DNA of 64,000 nucleotides from Erginobacter sp964587835 (GCA_964587835.1 CAZPMN010000009.1:1-64000), one strand, 5' to 3'; positions 14,945-24,064 are shown, counted from the first letter of the stretch. Notes: generated from the sequence alone by a model not told the origin. Numbers and translations: made by a program.

Positions 14945-16207
14945 ATGCTCGAGATACCTAACAGGGACAAGACTGAGGCCGAGATATCCATTCCCGGTTC
15001 GAAGAGCATCACCAACCGGGCACTGGTGATCGGGGCCCTGGCCGAAGGCGAGTCGTTGCTGACCAACTGGCTGGAGTGCGAGGACACCGCGGTGATGATC
15101 GAATGCCTCGGCCGGCTTGGCTTCGCCGTTACCGCGGGCAGGAAAGGGCTGGCGATCGCCGGAAGAGGCGGGGTTATCCCCCGGGAACGGGCCGAACTCC
15201 GGACCGCCAACTCGGGAACAACGATGCGTTTTCTCACCGCCCTGGTTGCGCTGGGCCGGGGCATCTTCACCCTGGACGGCACCCCCCGGATGCGCCAGCG
15301 CCCGATTGGAGACCTGCTGGATGGGCTGCAAAGCCTTGGAGTGGACACCGTCTCCGATCCGGGCAACGGCTGTCCCCCGGTCACTGTCCGGGCGGATGGA
15401 CTGCCCGGGGGCGCCTGTGAGCTCTCGGGGGAGATCAGTAGCCAGTTCCTCACCGCCCTGCTACTGGCTGCCCCTTACGCCGGGGAGGCGGTGACTATCA
15501 AGATCAGGGGCGAACTGGTCTCCCGACCCTACGTCGATATGACCTGCCGGATGATGGCCCAGTTCGGGGTCGGGGTCGAAGAGAAGCCTCCGGGCGTCTT
15601 CACTGTCACCCCTCACCAGACCTATCGAGGACGGGTTTACCCGGTCGAGGGCGACGCCTCTTCCGCTTCTTACTTCCTGGCCGCCGGCGCGATTACCGGC
15701 GGGCGGATGAAGATCCTCAACGTAGGGGAAGAATCGATCCAGGGCGACGCCGGATTTGCGAGGCTGCTGGAACAAATGGGCGCCAAAGTCCGGACCGGGG
15801 CGGACTGGACCGAGGTCTCCGGGCCGCTGAAGCGGGGGATCGAGATCGACCTCAACCGAATGCCGGATATGGTCCCTACCCTGGCGGTGACCGCCCTCTT
15901 CTCCCCCGGGCGGACGGTGATCGCCAACGTCGGCAACCTCCGCTACAAGGAGTCCGACCGGCTGGCGGCGATGGCGTCCGAATTGATGAAGATCGGGGCC
16001 AGCGTCGAGGAACTGCCCGATGGGCTGGTCGTCGAGGGGGGAGAACTCCACGGGGCGGAGATCGAGACTTACAACGACCACCGGATCGCGATGGCCTTCG
16101 CCCTGGTGGGCTTGAAGGTCCCCGGAATAAGGATCAAGAACCCGGGCTGCGTGGCCAAAACCTTCCCCGGTTTCTTCGACACTTTTCTCTCTCTGGATCG
16201 AAGGTAG
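14945..16207 (+). CDS. aroA: 3-phosphoshikimate 1-carboxyvinyltransferase (EPSP synthase)
   Basis: A 420-residue EPSP synthase of the shikimate pathway, joining shikimate-3-phosphate and phosphoenolpyruvate. The N-terminal PGSKSITNRALVIGALAEG carries the Lys-Ser pair that binds phosphate, TANSGTTMRFLTAL is the PEP loop, SGEISSQFLTALLLAAP follows, and DMVPTLAV contains the catalytic Asp. YNDHRIAMAF is close to the C-terminus. These distinguish it from the related MurA. It ends seven bases before the end of the convergent wecB gene. Confidence 0.96.
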   Translation: MLEIPNRDKTEAEISIPGSKSITNRALVIGALAEGESLLTNWLECEDTAVMIECLGRLGFAVTAGRKGLAIAGRGGVIPRERAELRTANSGTTMRFLTALVALGRGIFTLDGTPRMRQRPIGDLLDGLQSLGVDTVSDPGNGCPPVTVRADGLPGGACELSGEISSQFLTALLLAAPYAGEAVTIKIRGELVSRPYVDMTCRMMAQFGVGVEEKPPGVFTVTPHQTYRGRVYPVEGDASSASYFLAAGAITGGRMKILNVGEESIQGDAGFARLLEQMGAKVRTGADWTEVSGPLKRGIEIDLNRMPDMVPTLAVTALFSPGRTVIANVGNLRYKESDRLAAMASELMKIGASVEELPDGLVVEGGELHGAEIETYNDHRIAMAFALVGLKVPGIRIKNPGCVAKTFPGFFDTFLSLDRR

Positions 16208-16214
16208 CGGCAGG

Positions 16215-17312
16215 CTATCCCCCGCTCTCCCCCAGCAGGACCCCGACGATCCTCTCCGCCGCCCGGCCGTCCCAAAGCGGGGGGATCTCCCCTCCCCCAC
16301 CCTCCCCGGCGGTTATCTCCCGGTAGGCGGCCAGGATCGTCTCCTTCTTGACCCCAGCCAGGCGGTTGGTCCCGATCTCGCAGGTGACCGGGCGCTCGGT
16401 GTTCTCCCGGATGGTCAGGCAGGGAACCCGCAGGATGGTGGTCTCCTCCTGGATCCCCCCGGAGTCGGTCAGGACCAGCCAGGCCTCGGCCATCAGCTTC
16501 AGGAAGTCGAGGTACCCGACCGGTTGGATGATCCGGAGTCCGGGGAGAGAGGTAAGCCGTTTGGGAGTGAGGACTTCCTCCACCTGGGAGCGGGTCCGGG
16601 GGTGAACGGGGAAGATCACCGGCAGATCCTTCTGGATAACCTCCAGGGCGGCGATGATCCCCGAGAAGACCGACGGGTCGTCGACGTTGGCCGGACGGTG
16701 GAGAGTGAGCACCGCGTACTCCTTTGAAGCGATGTTTAGATCTTTGAGAACGGTCGATTCCTCCGCCCGCCGGCGGTGTTTGAGCAGGGTATCGATCATC
16801 ACGTTCCCGACCAGGTGGATCTTTTCTTCTCCCACCCCCTCTTTACGGAGGTTTCTTACGCCGCTCTCCTCCGTGCAGAAGAGGAGATCGCTGATGGAAT
16901 CAGTCAGGACTCGGTTGATCTCCTCCGGCATCGACCGGTCGAAGCTCCGCAACCCCGCCTCGACGTGGGCCAGCCGCACGCCCAGTTTCACCGCTGTCAG
17001 GCCGCAGGCGATGGTGGAGTTGACGTCCCCGACCACCAGCACCAGGTCCGGCTCCTCTTGGAAGACCACCGGTTCGAACCGCTTCATAATCTCGGCGGTC
17101 TGGCGGCCGTGGGAGGAGGAGCCGACCTCGAGGTTGAGATCCGGTCGGGGGATCCCCAGCTGGCGGAAGAAGAGGTCGCTCATCCTTTCGTCGTAGTGCT
17201 GGCCGGTGTGGACCAGCAGTGGCGAGATCTCCGGCCGGGAACGATAGGCCTCCATCAGCGGGGCGATCTTGATGAAGTTGGGCCGGGCCCCGACGATATT
17301 GATCACCTTCAT
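16215..17312 (-). CDS. wecB: UDP-N-acetylglucosamine 2-epimerase (non-hydrolysing)
   Basis: This 365-residue GT-B-fold enzyme interconverts UDP-GlcNAc and UDP-ManNAc. Family hallmarks are GARPNFIKIAPLMEA at the start, HTGQHYDERMS, VGDVNSTIACGLTAVKLG, HVEAGLRSFDRSMPEEINR and TDSGGIQEET. It supplies ManNAc-type precursors for surface glycans. It lies downstream of the WecA-like gene on the same strand with a 97-base gap, and the pair resembles the start of an enterobacterial-common-antigen-like or exopolysaccharide pathway. Confidence 0.96.
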   Translation of the reverse strand: MKVINIVGARPNFIKIAPLMEAYRSRPEISPLLVHTGQHYDERMSDLFFRQLGIPRPDLNLEVGSSSHGRQTAEIMKRFEPVVFQEEPDLVLVVGDVNSTIACGLTAVKLGVRLAHVEAGLRSFDRSMPEEINRVLTDSISDLLFCTEESGVRNLRKEGVGEEKIHLVGNVMIDTLLKHRRRAEESTVLKDLNIASKEYAVLTLHRPANVDDPSVFSGIIAALEVIQKDLPVIFPVHPRTRSQVEEVLTPKRLTSLPGLRIIQPVGYLDFLKLMAEAWLVLTDSGGIQEETTILRVPCLTIRENTERPVTCEIGTNRLAGVKKETILAAYREITAGEGGGGEIPPLWDGRAAERIVGVLLGESGG

Positions 17313-17409
17313 CTTATTTTTCCCTGGGGGAAAATATTGTCTGAGTACCGGTCTTATGGTGGATAGTTACAGATGGACCATCCGGAGAGATGTACCGGCG
17401 ATGGGCAAG

Positions 17410-19017
17410 CTAAGAAGCGGTCAGGGGCTGGGAGGAGACCACTTTCTCTCTTCCCGAGTGGGCCTGGTTCTCCTTGATCACCTTGGCCAGGAGGGCGGGG
17501 GTACCGGACTGTTCGAAGATCTGGGCCAGGCAGGCGGCGGTATCCTCAGCTTCGTGCTCATAGGGCTGGTGATCGAAATGGTAGCGGGCGACCAGGCGCA
17601 TCCCGCCGACGGTCTGGAGGCGGAGTTCTTCCTGGGCAGCGGTTATAATCTTGCCGTCTTCACCCCGGGGGGGGCGCCCACTGGATCCAATGGGGATCCC
17701 GCCCTTCTCGAACCAGACCTCGAGAAATGACAGGCGCATCTCCCGCCGGCAGAGGTCGAGGATCTCGGCCGGCGGAACGGTGGCCGACCGGGAAGTCAGG
17801 CTCTGGATGGCGTAACGGGAGAAGGCGGCGAGGATGGTGTTGCGACGCCGGCGAAGGAAGATCCTCCGAATCGCCGCCTCCCTCAGGTAGCCGGCCCACC
17901 AGGCGATCCCGAAGAGGGTCACCACCACGACAAAACCGGGGAACCAGGACCATCCCGACTCATCGGGGGTGACTTGGCTCAGGTAGGCGGCAGCGGCAAG
18001 AAGTCCGGTCACCCCGTAAAGGGTGAGGACCACCCGGCGCTGGGAGTATCCTTTGTCGAGAAGGCGGTGGTGGGTATGATAGCGGTCGCCGGCGAAGATC
18101 GGCACCCCCCGGATGTAGCGCCGGATCATAGAGGTCAGAGTTTCGAATATCGGAAAACTGAGCGCGATCAGCGGGCCTAAAATAATGACCGCGGTCTTTC
18201 CCTTGTAGGTCCCCATCAGGGTCACGGCCGCTAGGAAATAGCCGATAAACATACTTCCGGTATCCCCGAGAAAGATCCGGGCCGGGGGATAATTGAAGAA
18301 GAGAAAGGCGGCCAGGGAACCCGCCAGGCTCAGGCAGGCGAAAACCAGCAGGACATTGCCGGTGGAGAGCCCGAGGGCGACCAGGACCAGCGATGCGATC
18401 AGCGCTACCCCGGTGGCCAGGCCGTCAAGACCGTCAATCAGGTTGAAGGCGTTGATCAGTCCCACGATCCAGAGGATGCTGATCACCACCCCGAGGTTGG
18501 GACTGAGCGGGACGGTTCCCAACAGAGGGACGTAGAACTCCTCCAGGACGAACCCGGAGAGACAGATGAAGACAGCCACCGCGAACTGGACGACCAGCTT
18601 AACCCGGGCCCGGGTTCCCTTCAAGTCATCAAGAAATCCAAGGAGGAGGATGGCCACCCCCCCCGCCGCCAGGACGAGGAAACTCCGGCTGAACTCCCCT
18701 CGATCATAGGCGAAATCCATCAGCGGGTTCAACCAGGCCGGCTGCAGCCGGTAGATGAATTGCCAGTGGCGGACGATCAGGGAGCCGGCCAGGCCCAGAA
18801 CCAGGCAGGAGAAGATCACTGGAGCGGCGACCCCCAGTCCGCCCAGACGGGGGATATCCGCCCGGGAGACCCGGCGGTAGCCTCCCCGGTCGATCGCCCC
18901 GAACTTTCGGGCTAGCCGCATCGTCAGGGGGGTCAGGGCCGCGGTCACCAACCCGCAGAAGAGAAAAACCGCGAGAAGAACCGCTGGCTTGGCCAGATGT
19001 AGCGTTAGTCCAATCAC
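17410..19017 (-). CDS. WecA/MraY-family phosphoglycosyltransferase with extra C-terminal domain
   Basis: This 535-residue protein transfers a sugar phosphate, probably GlcNAc-1-P, from UDP-sugar to undecaprenyl phosphate. About ten membrane segments fill residues 1-380. FLDD at 128-131, NAFNLIDGLDGLA at 189-201, IFLGDTGSMF and HTHHRL at 314-319 are the family motifs. About 150 residues follow as a soluble, cytoplasmic C-terminal region (arginine-rich RRIFLRRRRN, then ICRREMRLSFLEVWFEKGG-like sequence) absent from ordinary WecA. The gene starts with GTG, overlapping the stop of a small upstream frame as GTGA. It initiates glycan assembly for this locus. Confidence 0.9.
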   Translation of the reverse strand: MIGLTLHLAKPAVLLAVFLFCGLVTAALTPLTMRLARKFGAIDRGGYRRVSRADIPRLGGLGVAAPVIFSCLVLGLAGSLIVRHWQFIYRLQPAWLNPLMDFAYDRGEFSRSFLVLAAGGVAILLLGFLDDLKGTRARVKLVVQFAVAVFICLSGFVLEEFYVPLLGTVPLSPNLGVVISILWIVGLINAFNLIDGLDGLATGVALIASLVLVALGLSTGNVLLVFACLSLAGSLAAFLFFNYPPARIFLGDTGSMFIGYFLAAVTLMGTYKGKTAVIILGPLIALSFPIFETLTSMIRRYIRGVPIFAGDRYHTHHRLLDKGYSQRRVVLTLYGVTGLLAAAAYLSQVTPDESGWSWFPGFVVVVTLFGIAWWAGYLREAAIRRIFLRRRRNTILAAFSRYAIQSLTSRSATVPPAEILDLCRREMRLSFLEVWFEKGGIPIGSSGRPPRGEDGKIITAAQEELRLQTVGGMRLVARYHFDHQPYEHEAEDTAACLAQIFEQSGTPALLAKVIKENQAHSGREKVVSSQPLTAS

Positions 19018-19169
19018 ATTCCGACAACCTCAAAATTCACGACGCCCCAGCGGACCGCGAAACCGCGACTGACGACGATCTGCCGAACTGAACAGCACAG
19101 TCCGCAATCGGTGAGAGGTCCCATCTCCCGAATCACCGTTCCGGCAGCGGTCTCGATTCTCATCGTCAT
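19014..19169 (-). CDS. possible small leader protein coupled to the WecA-like gene
   Basis: A 51-residue frame starting at ATG 19169 (another ATG at 19163) and ending in a TGA that overlaps the GTG of the WecA-like gene. The peptide contains CGLCC and a hydrophobic C-terminal half. A promoter (TTGTCC-17-TATAGT) ends ten bases before the ATG, so the mRNA would be almost leaderless. The translational coupling and the promoter support its being real, but I recognise no family. It could serve only to drive translation of the downstream gene. Confidence 0.45.
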   Translation of the reverse strand: MTMRIETAAGTVIREMGPLTDCGLCCSVRQIVVSRGFAVRWGVVNFEVVGM

Positions 19170-19179
19170 CTTGACAGCC

Positions 19180-19208
19180 ACTATATAGCATAGACAGCCT
19201 TTGGACAA
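19180..19208 (-). promoter_or_regulatory. promoter for the small frame and the WecA-like gene
   Basis: On the minus strand TTGTCC (19208-19203), 17 bases, then TATAGT (19185-19180). The predicted start point is about 19173, four bases before the ATG at 19169. Confidence 0.5.
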
Positions 19209-19454
19209 AACTTCATTATAGTTTTTCTTGTTTACCGGCGATAACTATCATGGCACTATTCTTGTGGTCAGTCTTCCCGCAACCCTTATCCTCCATTCAT
19301 TTCTCAGTGAAATTACCAGGTGATTCAACGATGGCGGCGCCGGGGAATTATGACTGTCGAAAGATACCGGTTAATTTATCGATAATAACCCGAATTTTTC
19401 TAAATCAGGACGGATCACTACTCAACCCGATGGAAATTAATAAGGCAACTTCTT

Positions 19455-20792
19455 ATGATGTCTAAAATTCACGCCAGCTTAGTTATAACCTTCGCAATCC
19501 TTATCGCCGCCTGCGGGAAACCTCGGACTCGGAAGATATTGTTGATTAGTATTGATACCTTGAGGGCAGATCATCTCTCTGTTTATGGCTATTCCCGGGA
19601 AACTCCCAATTTAGATATGCTGGCTAAAGATTCGGTGCTTTACAGGCGAGCATATACTAACGGGTGCTGGACGATGCCAAGCCATATCTCAATGCTGACC
19701 GGCACTCTCTCCGCCCGGCACGGCGTCAATATGCCATGGTTCGTTCGCGAAGACGACACCTATCGGGCATTAAGCGAAGAGATAAAGACCATTGCTGAAC
19801 TGCTCCCCCTCAAGTCAGTTAAGTTTGCCGAATTGCCGGGTGCTTTGGGATTCAATCGTGGCTTTTACCTTTCAAGAGATGCCGATCCTTTCCGAAGTGA
19901 AAAAGAGTACAATGATCTGATCGGGCTTTTTGACCAGTTCGGTAAATCGGATTTCTTTTTCTTCGTCCATACCTGGATGGTTCATACCCCTTATTCCGAC
20001 GCACTTTATTTTACGGATGATCCCCAGGTCAGAGATTATGTTTACCATCTGCGGGAAACCAGTCGCACTGCCGAGGCTGATCTCAGAGAGTTCCTGAAAC
20101 AGAAAAACGAATTCAAGGTTGATACCTGCCTCAAGTTGTATGACGGCGGAATCAATCGAGTGGACCGAGAAATCGGAAGGTTAATAGACTACCTGAAATC
20201 CAAGAATCTCTATGATGAGATGCTGATAATTGTTACCTCCGATCACGGCGAGAATTTCGGAGATCACCACCCAGAATTTTACTGTGACCACGGCAGGGAT
20301 TTTTACGAGGAATATGTCAGGGTGCCGTTGATAGTCAAATACCCTGGGGCGCAGATCAAAGGCGTAGTCGAAGAGCCGGTCTCGTTGATCGACCTGTCCC
20401 CTACGATTCTGGACTTCTGCGGTGTCGATGCGCCGAAATATATCCAGGGGGAAATTCTCCCCCAACCCGGAGAGGAATCAAGTCGGGTAATTATTTCGGA
20501 GGCTACTACTAAGCTGAAGGATGTAGAACACAAGATGATATTGAAAGACGGCATCAAGCTCATAGTTAAGATGTCCGATCCCTGCGGCCCGGAGAGAATG
20601 GGCGAGATCAAAGATTACCGCGTTTATGACCTGAAATCCGATCCGGGAGAGACCAAAAATATATCCGGCCATCAACATCTGATGAATGAACTGATAGAGG
20701 AAATATACAAATCGGCGTCCCCGGCCGGCCAGCATACAAAAATCTCGGAAGATACGAAAAAGCAACTCCGGGCCTTGGGGTACATACAATAA
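19455..20792 (+). CDS. sulfatase-superfamily lipoprotein with Thr nucleophile position
   Basis: A 445-residue alkaline phosphatase-superfamily protein with a lipoprotein signal (LIAACGK). SIDTLRADHLSVYGY holds the first metal ligands, TSDHGENFGDHH the second set. The nucleophile position in the usual C/S-x-P-S-R reads WTMPSHISMLTG, so Thr replaces the Cys or Ser that becomes formylglycine. It therefore should not act as a classical sulfatase and more likely is a phosphohydrolase or phosphotransferase of the type that uses Thr. The C-terminal LRALGYIQ is shared with the second such gene at 59221. It leads the plus-strand group followed by a methyltransferase, flippase and CapA. Codon use is more AT-rich than its neighbours. 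Confidence 0.85.
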   Translation: MMSKIHASLVITFAILIAACGKPRTRKILLISIDTLRADHLSVYGYSRETPNLDMLAKDSVLYRRAYTNGCWTMPSHISMLTGTLSARHGVNMPWFVREDDTYRALSEEIKTIAELLPLKSVKFAELPGALGFNRGFYLSRDADPFRSEKEYNDLIGLFDQFGKSDFFFFVHTWMVHTPYSDALYFTDDPQVRDYVYHLRETSRTAEADLREFLKQKNEFKVDTCLKLYDGGINRVDREIGRLIDYLKSKNLYDEMLIIVTSDHGENFGDHHPEFYCDHGRDFYEEYVRVPLIVKYPGAQIKGVVEEPVSLIDLSPTILDFCGVDAPKYIQGEILPQPGEESSRVIISEATTKLKDVEHKMILKDGIKLIVKMSDPCGPERMGEIKDYRVYDLKSDPGETKNISGHQHLMNELIEEIYKSASPAGQHTKISEDTKKQLRALGYIQ

Positions 20793-20899
20793 TCGCTATC
20801 CTGACAAAAGCCGAGAAGTGGGAGAAGGAATGGGCGGGGTTCCCCCTCCCAGCCATCGCGGCACCTTCCTCTGACCTGCGAAACATCCTGGAAACATTC

Positions 20900-21559
20900 T
20901 TGCCAATCGGGGAACCTTTTCGCCTGCTCGAGATCGGATGCGCCCCCGGGCGCTGGATGGCCTATTTTCATAGATATCACGGGTATTCGGTGGCGGGAAT
21001 TGAATACGGAAAGGCGGCGGCCAAACTGACCCATCGCAACCTGGAGATGCAGGGTATTCCCGCCGTAATAATGGCCGAAGATTTCTTCCAGGCCAAAATA
21101 GGCCCTGAAAGTTATGATATCGTCTTCTCCGCCGGTTTCATTGAGCACTTCCGCGACCTGCCTGCGGTAACCAGGAAAATCTGTGCGATCTCCCGACAGT
21201 ACGTTGTCACCCTAGTCCCGAACCTCTATGGCGTAAACGGACTAATTAGCAGGACAATCCGGCCAACGGTTTATCGCGAGCACGTGCCGATCGATCGGTT
21301 GTTTCTGGAAAGCCTCCATACCGCCAGCGGCTTGAAGACGTTGTTCTGTAATTATGTCGGAGGTGTTCGCCTGATCTTGCCCGGAGCCAAGACCGCTTTC
21401 TTCGAACAGCACCGCTGGTGCGCCCGGGCTCTCAACGCTCCTGTCCGGGTCTTTAACCGCCTCTCGGAGACGGCCGTCCGGCTCTTCCGGTTGGTCCCGA
21501 GAAGCCCCCTGGTCTCCGACAGCCTGCTTTATATTGGCACCAGGCAGCAGCCGGATTGA
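20900..21559 (+). CDS. class I SAM-dependent methyltransferase
   Basis: At least 219 residues with the SAM-binding loop LLEIGCAPGRW (E-x-G-C-x-P-G), an acidic residue in GIEYGKAA, and the post-motif SAGFIEHFRDL. It would methylate a sugar or other small molecule of the polysaccharide pathway. The first conventional start is the TTG at 20900, yet the frame is open upstream to the sulfatase gene and reads like genuine protein (KWEKEWAGFPLP and DLRNILETFL), so translation probably begins near 20795-20801 at a rare start codon. The flippase gene follows with a TTGA overlap. Confidence 0.82.
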   Translation: MPIGEPFRLLEIGCAPGRWMAYFHRYHGYSVAGIEYGKAAAKLTHRNLEMQGIPAVIMAEDFFQAKIGPESYDIVFSAGFIEHFRDLPAVTRKICAISRQYVVTLVPNLYGVNGLISRTIRPTVYREHVPIDRLFLESLHTASGLKTLFCNYVGGVRLILPGAKTAFFEQHRWCARALNAPVRVFNRLSETAVRLFRLVPRSPLVSDSLLYIGTRQQPD

Positions 21560-22899
21560 CCCAAAATATGAGAAAGGGACTCCAGGATCTCGGGTTCAGT
21601 TTTGGCTCCCGGATCATCACCATCGTCACCGCCCTGGTCGTCCAGATCTGCCTGGCCTGGTTTCTGGGGCCGTCGGGACGCGGCGCGTACGCGGTCTGCG
21701 TGCTTTTCTCCGGACTGCTCGGAATCATCTTCTTTATGGGGGGTGAGCTGGCCGGAGTATATTTTGTCTCCTCCCGGCGCTTCAATCTCTCGGAGGGCGT
21801 GATTTATTCCCTGATCTACGGCGGAATCGGCTCGTCCCTCGCCATCCTGGCCGGCTTGATCCTGATGCGCTTCCCCCTCACTTTCTTCGAGAAGGCGGAC
21901 CCGCCGGAGCTTTACCTGGCCCTCCTCTCGATCCCGGGATACCTGTTCTTCCTCGTCTTCAGCCAGCTCTTCACCGCCATCGGGCAATTCGCCTGGTACT
22001 CCGCCGTCACTCTCCTGAGGGGGGTCTTGCTGCTCGCCTTTACCGCTCTGTTTCTCTGGGGCCTCTCGGCCGGAACCCCGGGGGCGATTCTGGCCATCAT
22101 TGCCAGTGACCTGGTGATAGTTATTTTCTGCCTCTGGGTCTTCCGCCGGAGGTTTTCAATACGGGGGGTCCGCCCCCGACTGCAATCCCTCCTGGCGATG
22201 TTGCATTACGGAGCCCGTTATTCCCTGGGCGTGATCAGCAACCAGTTCAACTTCCGGATCGGCACCCTGATTCTGGCCTTCTACGCCACCCGGGAGGAGA
22301 TCGGGATCTACGCCCTGGCTGTCGGCCTGACCGTCCAGATGCAGATCCTCCCCGACGCGGTTAAGACCGCCCTGATCCCCCGTTCGGCCGGGGACGATTC
22401 CGGGAGAAAGACCCTGGTCACCCAGTGCGCCCGCCTGACCGCGCTGGCCTCCTGCCTTTTCCTCGGCGTTTTCCTGTTCCTGGCCGATCCTCTGCTCGGC
22501 CTGCTCTTTCCGGGGGCCTTCTCCCCCGCCGTACCCCTGATCAGGATCCTCGCTTTCGGCTTCTTCATCCGCACCCTGGGCAAGGCTCTGGAACCATACC
22601 TGATCGGCCGCAACCGACCGGGTTTAATTTCGATCGCCGTGGCGGTGGGGATGGCGGTCAACATCGGCTTCCTCTTTCTCCTCCTCCCCCACTGGGGACT
22701 TCCCGGAGCCGCCTGGTCCGTGGTCTTTAATTACCTGGTCAGTTCCGCTATACTGATCGTCAGTTTCAACCGGCTTTCCGGTCTCGGCGGCGGGGAGGTC
22801 TGGCGACCGCGGAGGGATGATTTCGACTTCCTGGCCGGATTCAAATCTCGAACGCGGGTCGGGGGAATACCGGCTCGAAAAGAAGATGACCAACGATGA
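21556..22899 (+). CDS. Wzx-type polysaccharide flippase
   Basis: A 447-residue protein of the MATE/MVF polysaccharide-export superfamily, with 12-14 hydrophobic helices and the usual opening FGSRIITIVTALVVQICLAW. It would move undecaprenyl-linked repeat units across the inner membrane. Starts at TTG 21556 (overlapping the preceding TGA) or ATG 21568; the helix pattern fits either. The gene ends in a four-base overlap with the CapA-like gene, so it is co-translated with it. Confidence 0.88.
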   Translation: MTQNMRKGLQDLGFSFGSRIITIVTALVVQICLAWFLGPSGRGAYAVCVLFSGLLGIIFFMGGELAGVYFVSSRRFNLSEGVIYSLIYGGIGSSLAILAGLILMRFPLTFFEKADPPELYLALLSIPGYLFFLVFSQLFTAIGQFAWYSAVTLLRGVLLLAFTALFLWGLSAGTPGAILAIIASDLVIVIFCLWVFRRRFSIRGVRPRLQSLLAMLHYGARYSLGVISNQFNFRIGTLILAFYATREEIGIYALAVGLTVQMQILPDAVKTALIPRSAGDDSGRKTLVTQCARLTALASCLFLGVFLFLADPLLGLLFPGAFSPAVPLIRILAFGFFIRTLGKALEPYLIGRNRPGLISIAVAVGMAVNIGFLFLLLPHWGLPGAAWSVVFNYLVSSAILIVSFNRLSGLGGGEVWRPRRDDFDFLAGFKSRTRVGGIPARKEDDQR

Positions 22900-24041
22900 C
22901 CTCAGTGCTGATAGCAGGGGACCTCTGCCCGATCGGAAAAAACCTCCCCTTGTTTCAAGCCGGTGATGCCAAGGGACTCTTCCACGACTTACTCCCCGAA
23001 TTCGAGCGGGCGGACTTCTCGATCGTCAACCTGGAGTGCCCCCTGATCGGGGAACCGGCAGCGATCAGGAAGATTGGGCCGGTACTGGGGGCGCCTCGCG
23101 ACTGCGTCTCCGGATTGGCGGCGGCGCGTATAGACGCCGTCAACCTGGGCAACAACCACATCCTTGACCACGGTCCCCGGGGACTGATCAGCACCCGCGA
23201 CGCCTGCCGGGAGAAAGGCATCGAGACCGTTGGCGGCGGCCGGGACCTCCGGGAGGCGGGGGCGATCCTGATCAGGGAGTCCGGGGGATGCCGGATCGGT
23301 GTGCTGGCAGCCGCCGACCACGAATTCAGCTCCGCCGGGCCCAACCGTCCCGGGGCCAACCCGCTCGACCTCATCACCCTGATCCGCGAGATCGAGAACC
23401 GGCGGGGGGATTTCGATTACCTGGTCGTTCTCCTCCACAGCGGAAGCGAGCACTACCCCTATCCCAGCCCGCGGCTGATGGAGACCTGCCGCTTCCTGGT
23501 CGAGCGGGGCGCCGGCGCCGTCATCTGCCAGCAGTCGCACATCGCCGGATGCGCTGAGACCTACCGGGGCGGGCAGATCGTCTACGGCCAGGGCAACTTC
23601 ATCTTCGACTTCCCCTCTCCCCAGCCGGAGTGGAACCGGGGGCTGCTGATCTCCCTCGAGATCGAACCGGGTGGAGCTTCCCGGATCAGACTGATCCCCT
23701 GCCGGCAGTCGGCGGGCGAGACGGGAGTCCGCCGATTGGAACCGGAAGCGGAGAAACGTTTCCTGGAGGGATTCTCCGCTCGCTCGGAAGAGATCCGGGA
23801 TCCGGCGGCGGTGGAGACGAGGTGGCGGGAATACTGTCGCCGGCAGGAGCGCCACCTTCTCCACCTCCTCAGCGGGAGGGACTCCCTCCTCCGGCGGGTG
23901 GCGGTCCGGACCGGCCTGGCCAGCCTGCTCGATTCGCCGAAACGCTGCCGGACCCGTCTCCACCCGATCCGCTGCGAGTCTCTCCGGGAAGCCCTGATCT
24001 CCGTCCTGGAGAAGAGAGCGCTGAACAACCGCAGGGGATAG
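22896..24041 (+). CDS. CapA-family metallophosphatase-like protein
   Basis: A 381-residue member of the CapA/PgsA family, related to calcineurin-type phosphatases. Visible motifs are AGDLCP at the start, NLECPLIG, NLGNNHILDHG (GNNH + DHG) and LLHSGSEHYPYPSPR near residue 180, then CQQSHIAGC and YGQGNFIFD. In capsule systems CapA is needed for export or polymerisation of poly-gamma-glutamate, but many homologues are linked to other surface polymers, as here. No signal peptide is seen. It overlaps the flippase gene (ATGA) and stops 23 bases from the convergent membrane protein gene. Confidence 0.88.
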   Translation: MTSVLIAGDLCPIGKNLPLFQAGDAKGLFHDLLPEFERADFSIVNLECPLIGEPAAIRKIGPVLGAPRDCVSGLAAARIDAVNLGNNHILDHGPRGLISTRDACREKGIETVGGGRDLREAGAILIRESGGCRIGVLAAADHEFSSAGPNRPGANPLDLITLIREIENRRGDFDYLVVLLHSGSEHYPYPSPRLMETCRFLVERGAGAVICQQSHIAGCAETYRGGQIVYGQGNFIFDFPSPQPEWNRGLLISLEIEPGGASRIRLIPCRQSAGETGVRRLEPEAEKRFLEGFSARSEEIRDPAAVETRWREYCRRQERHLLHLLSGRDSLLRRVAVRTGLASLLDSPKRCRTRLHPIRCESLREALISVLEKRALNNRRG

Positions 24042-24064
24042 ACTGCCGCCGGGAACCGGCTTCC

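Noticed and set aside
14945..16207. MurA instead of AroA
   Set aside because: SKSITNR, TANSGTT and SSQFLTALL favour EPSP synthase; the MurA catalytic Cys loop is not seen.
19455..20792. A classical formylglycine sulfatase
   Set aside because: The position that would be Cys or Ser is Thr in WTMPSH, so formylglycine formation is not possible by known anaerobic or aerobic routes.
22989..23963. A 324-codon minus-strand frame opposite the CapA-like gene
   Set aside because: The plus-strand CapA family match is full-length and its start is coupled to the flippase gene. The antisense frame has no supporting signal.
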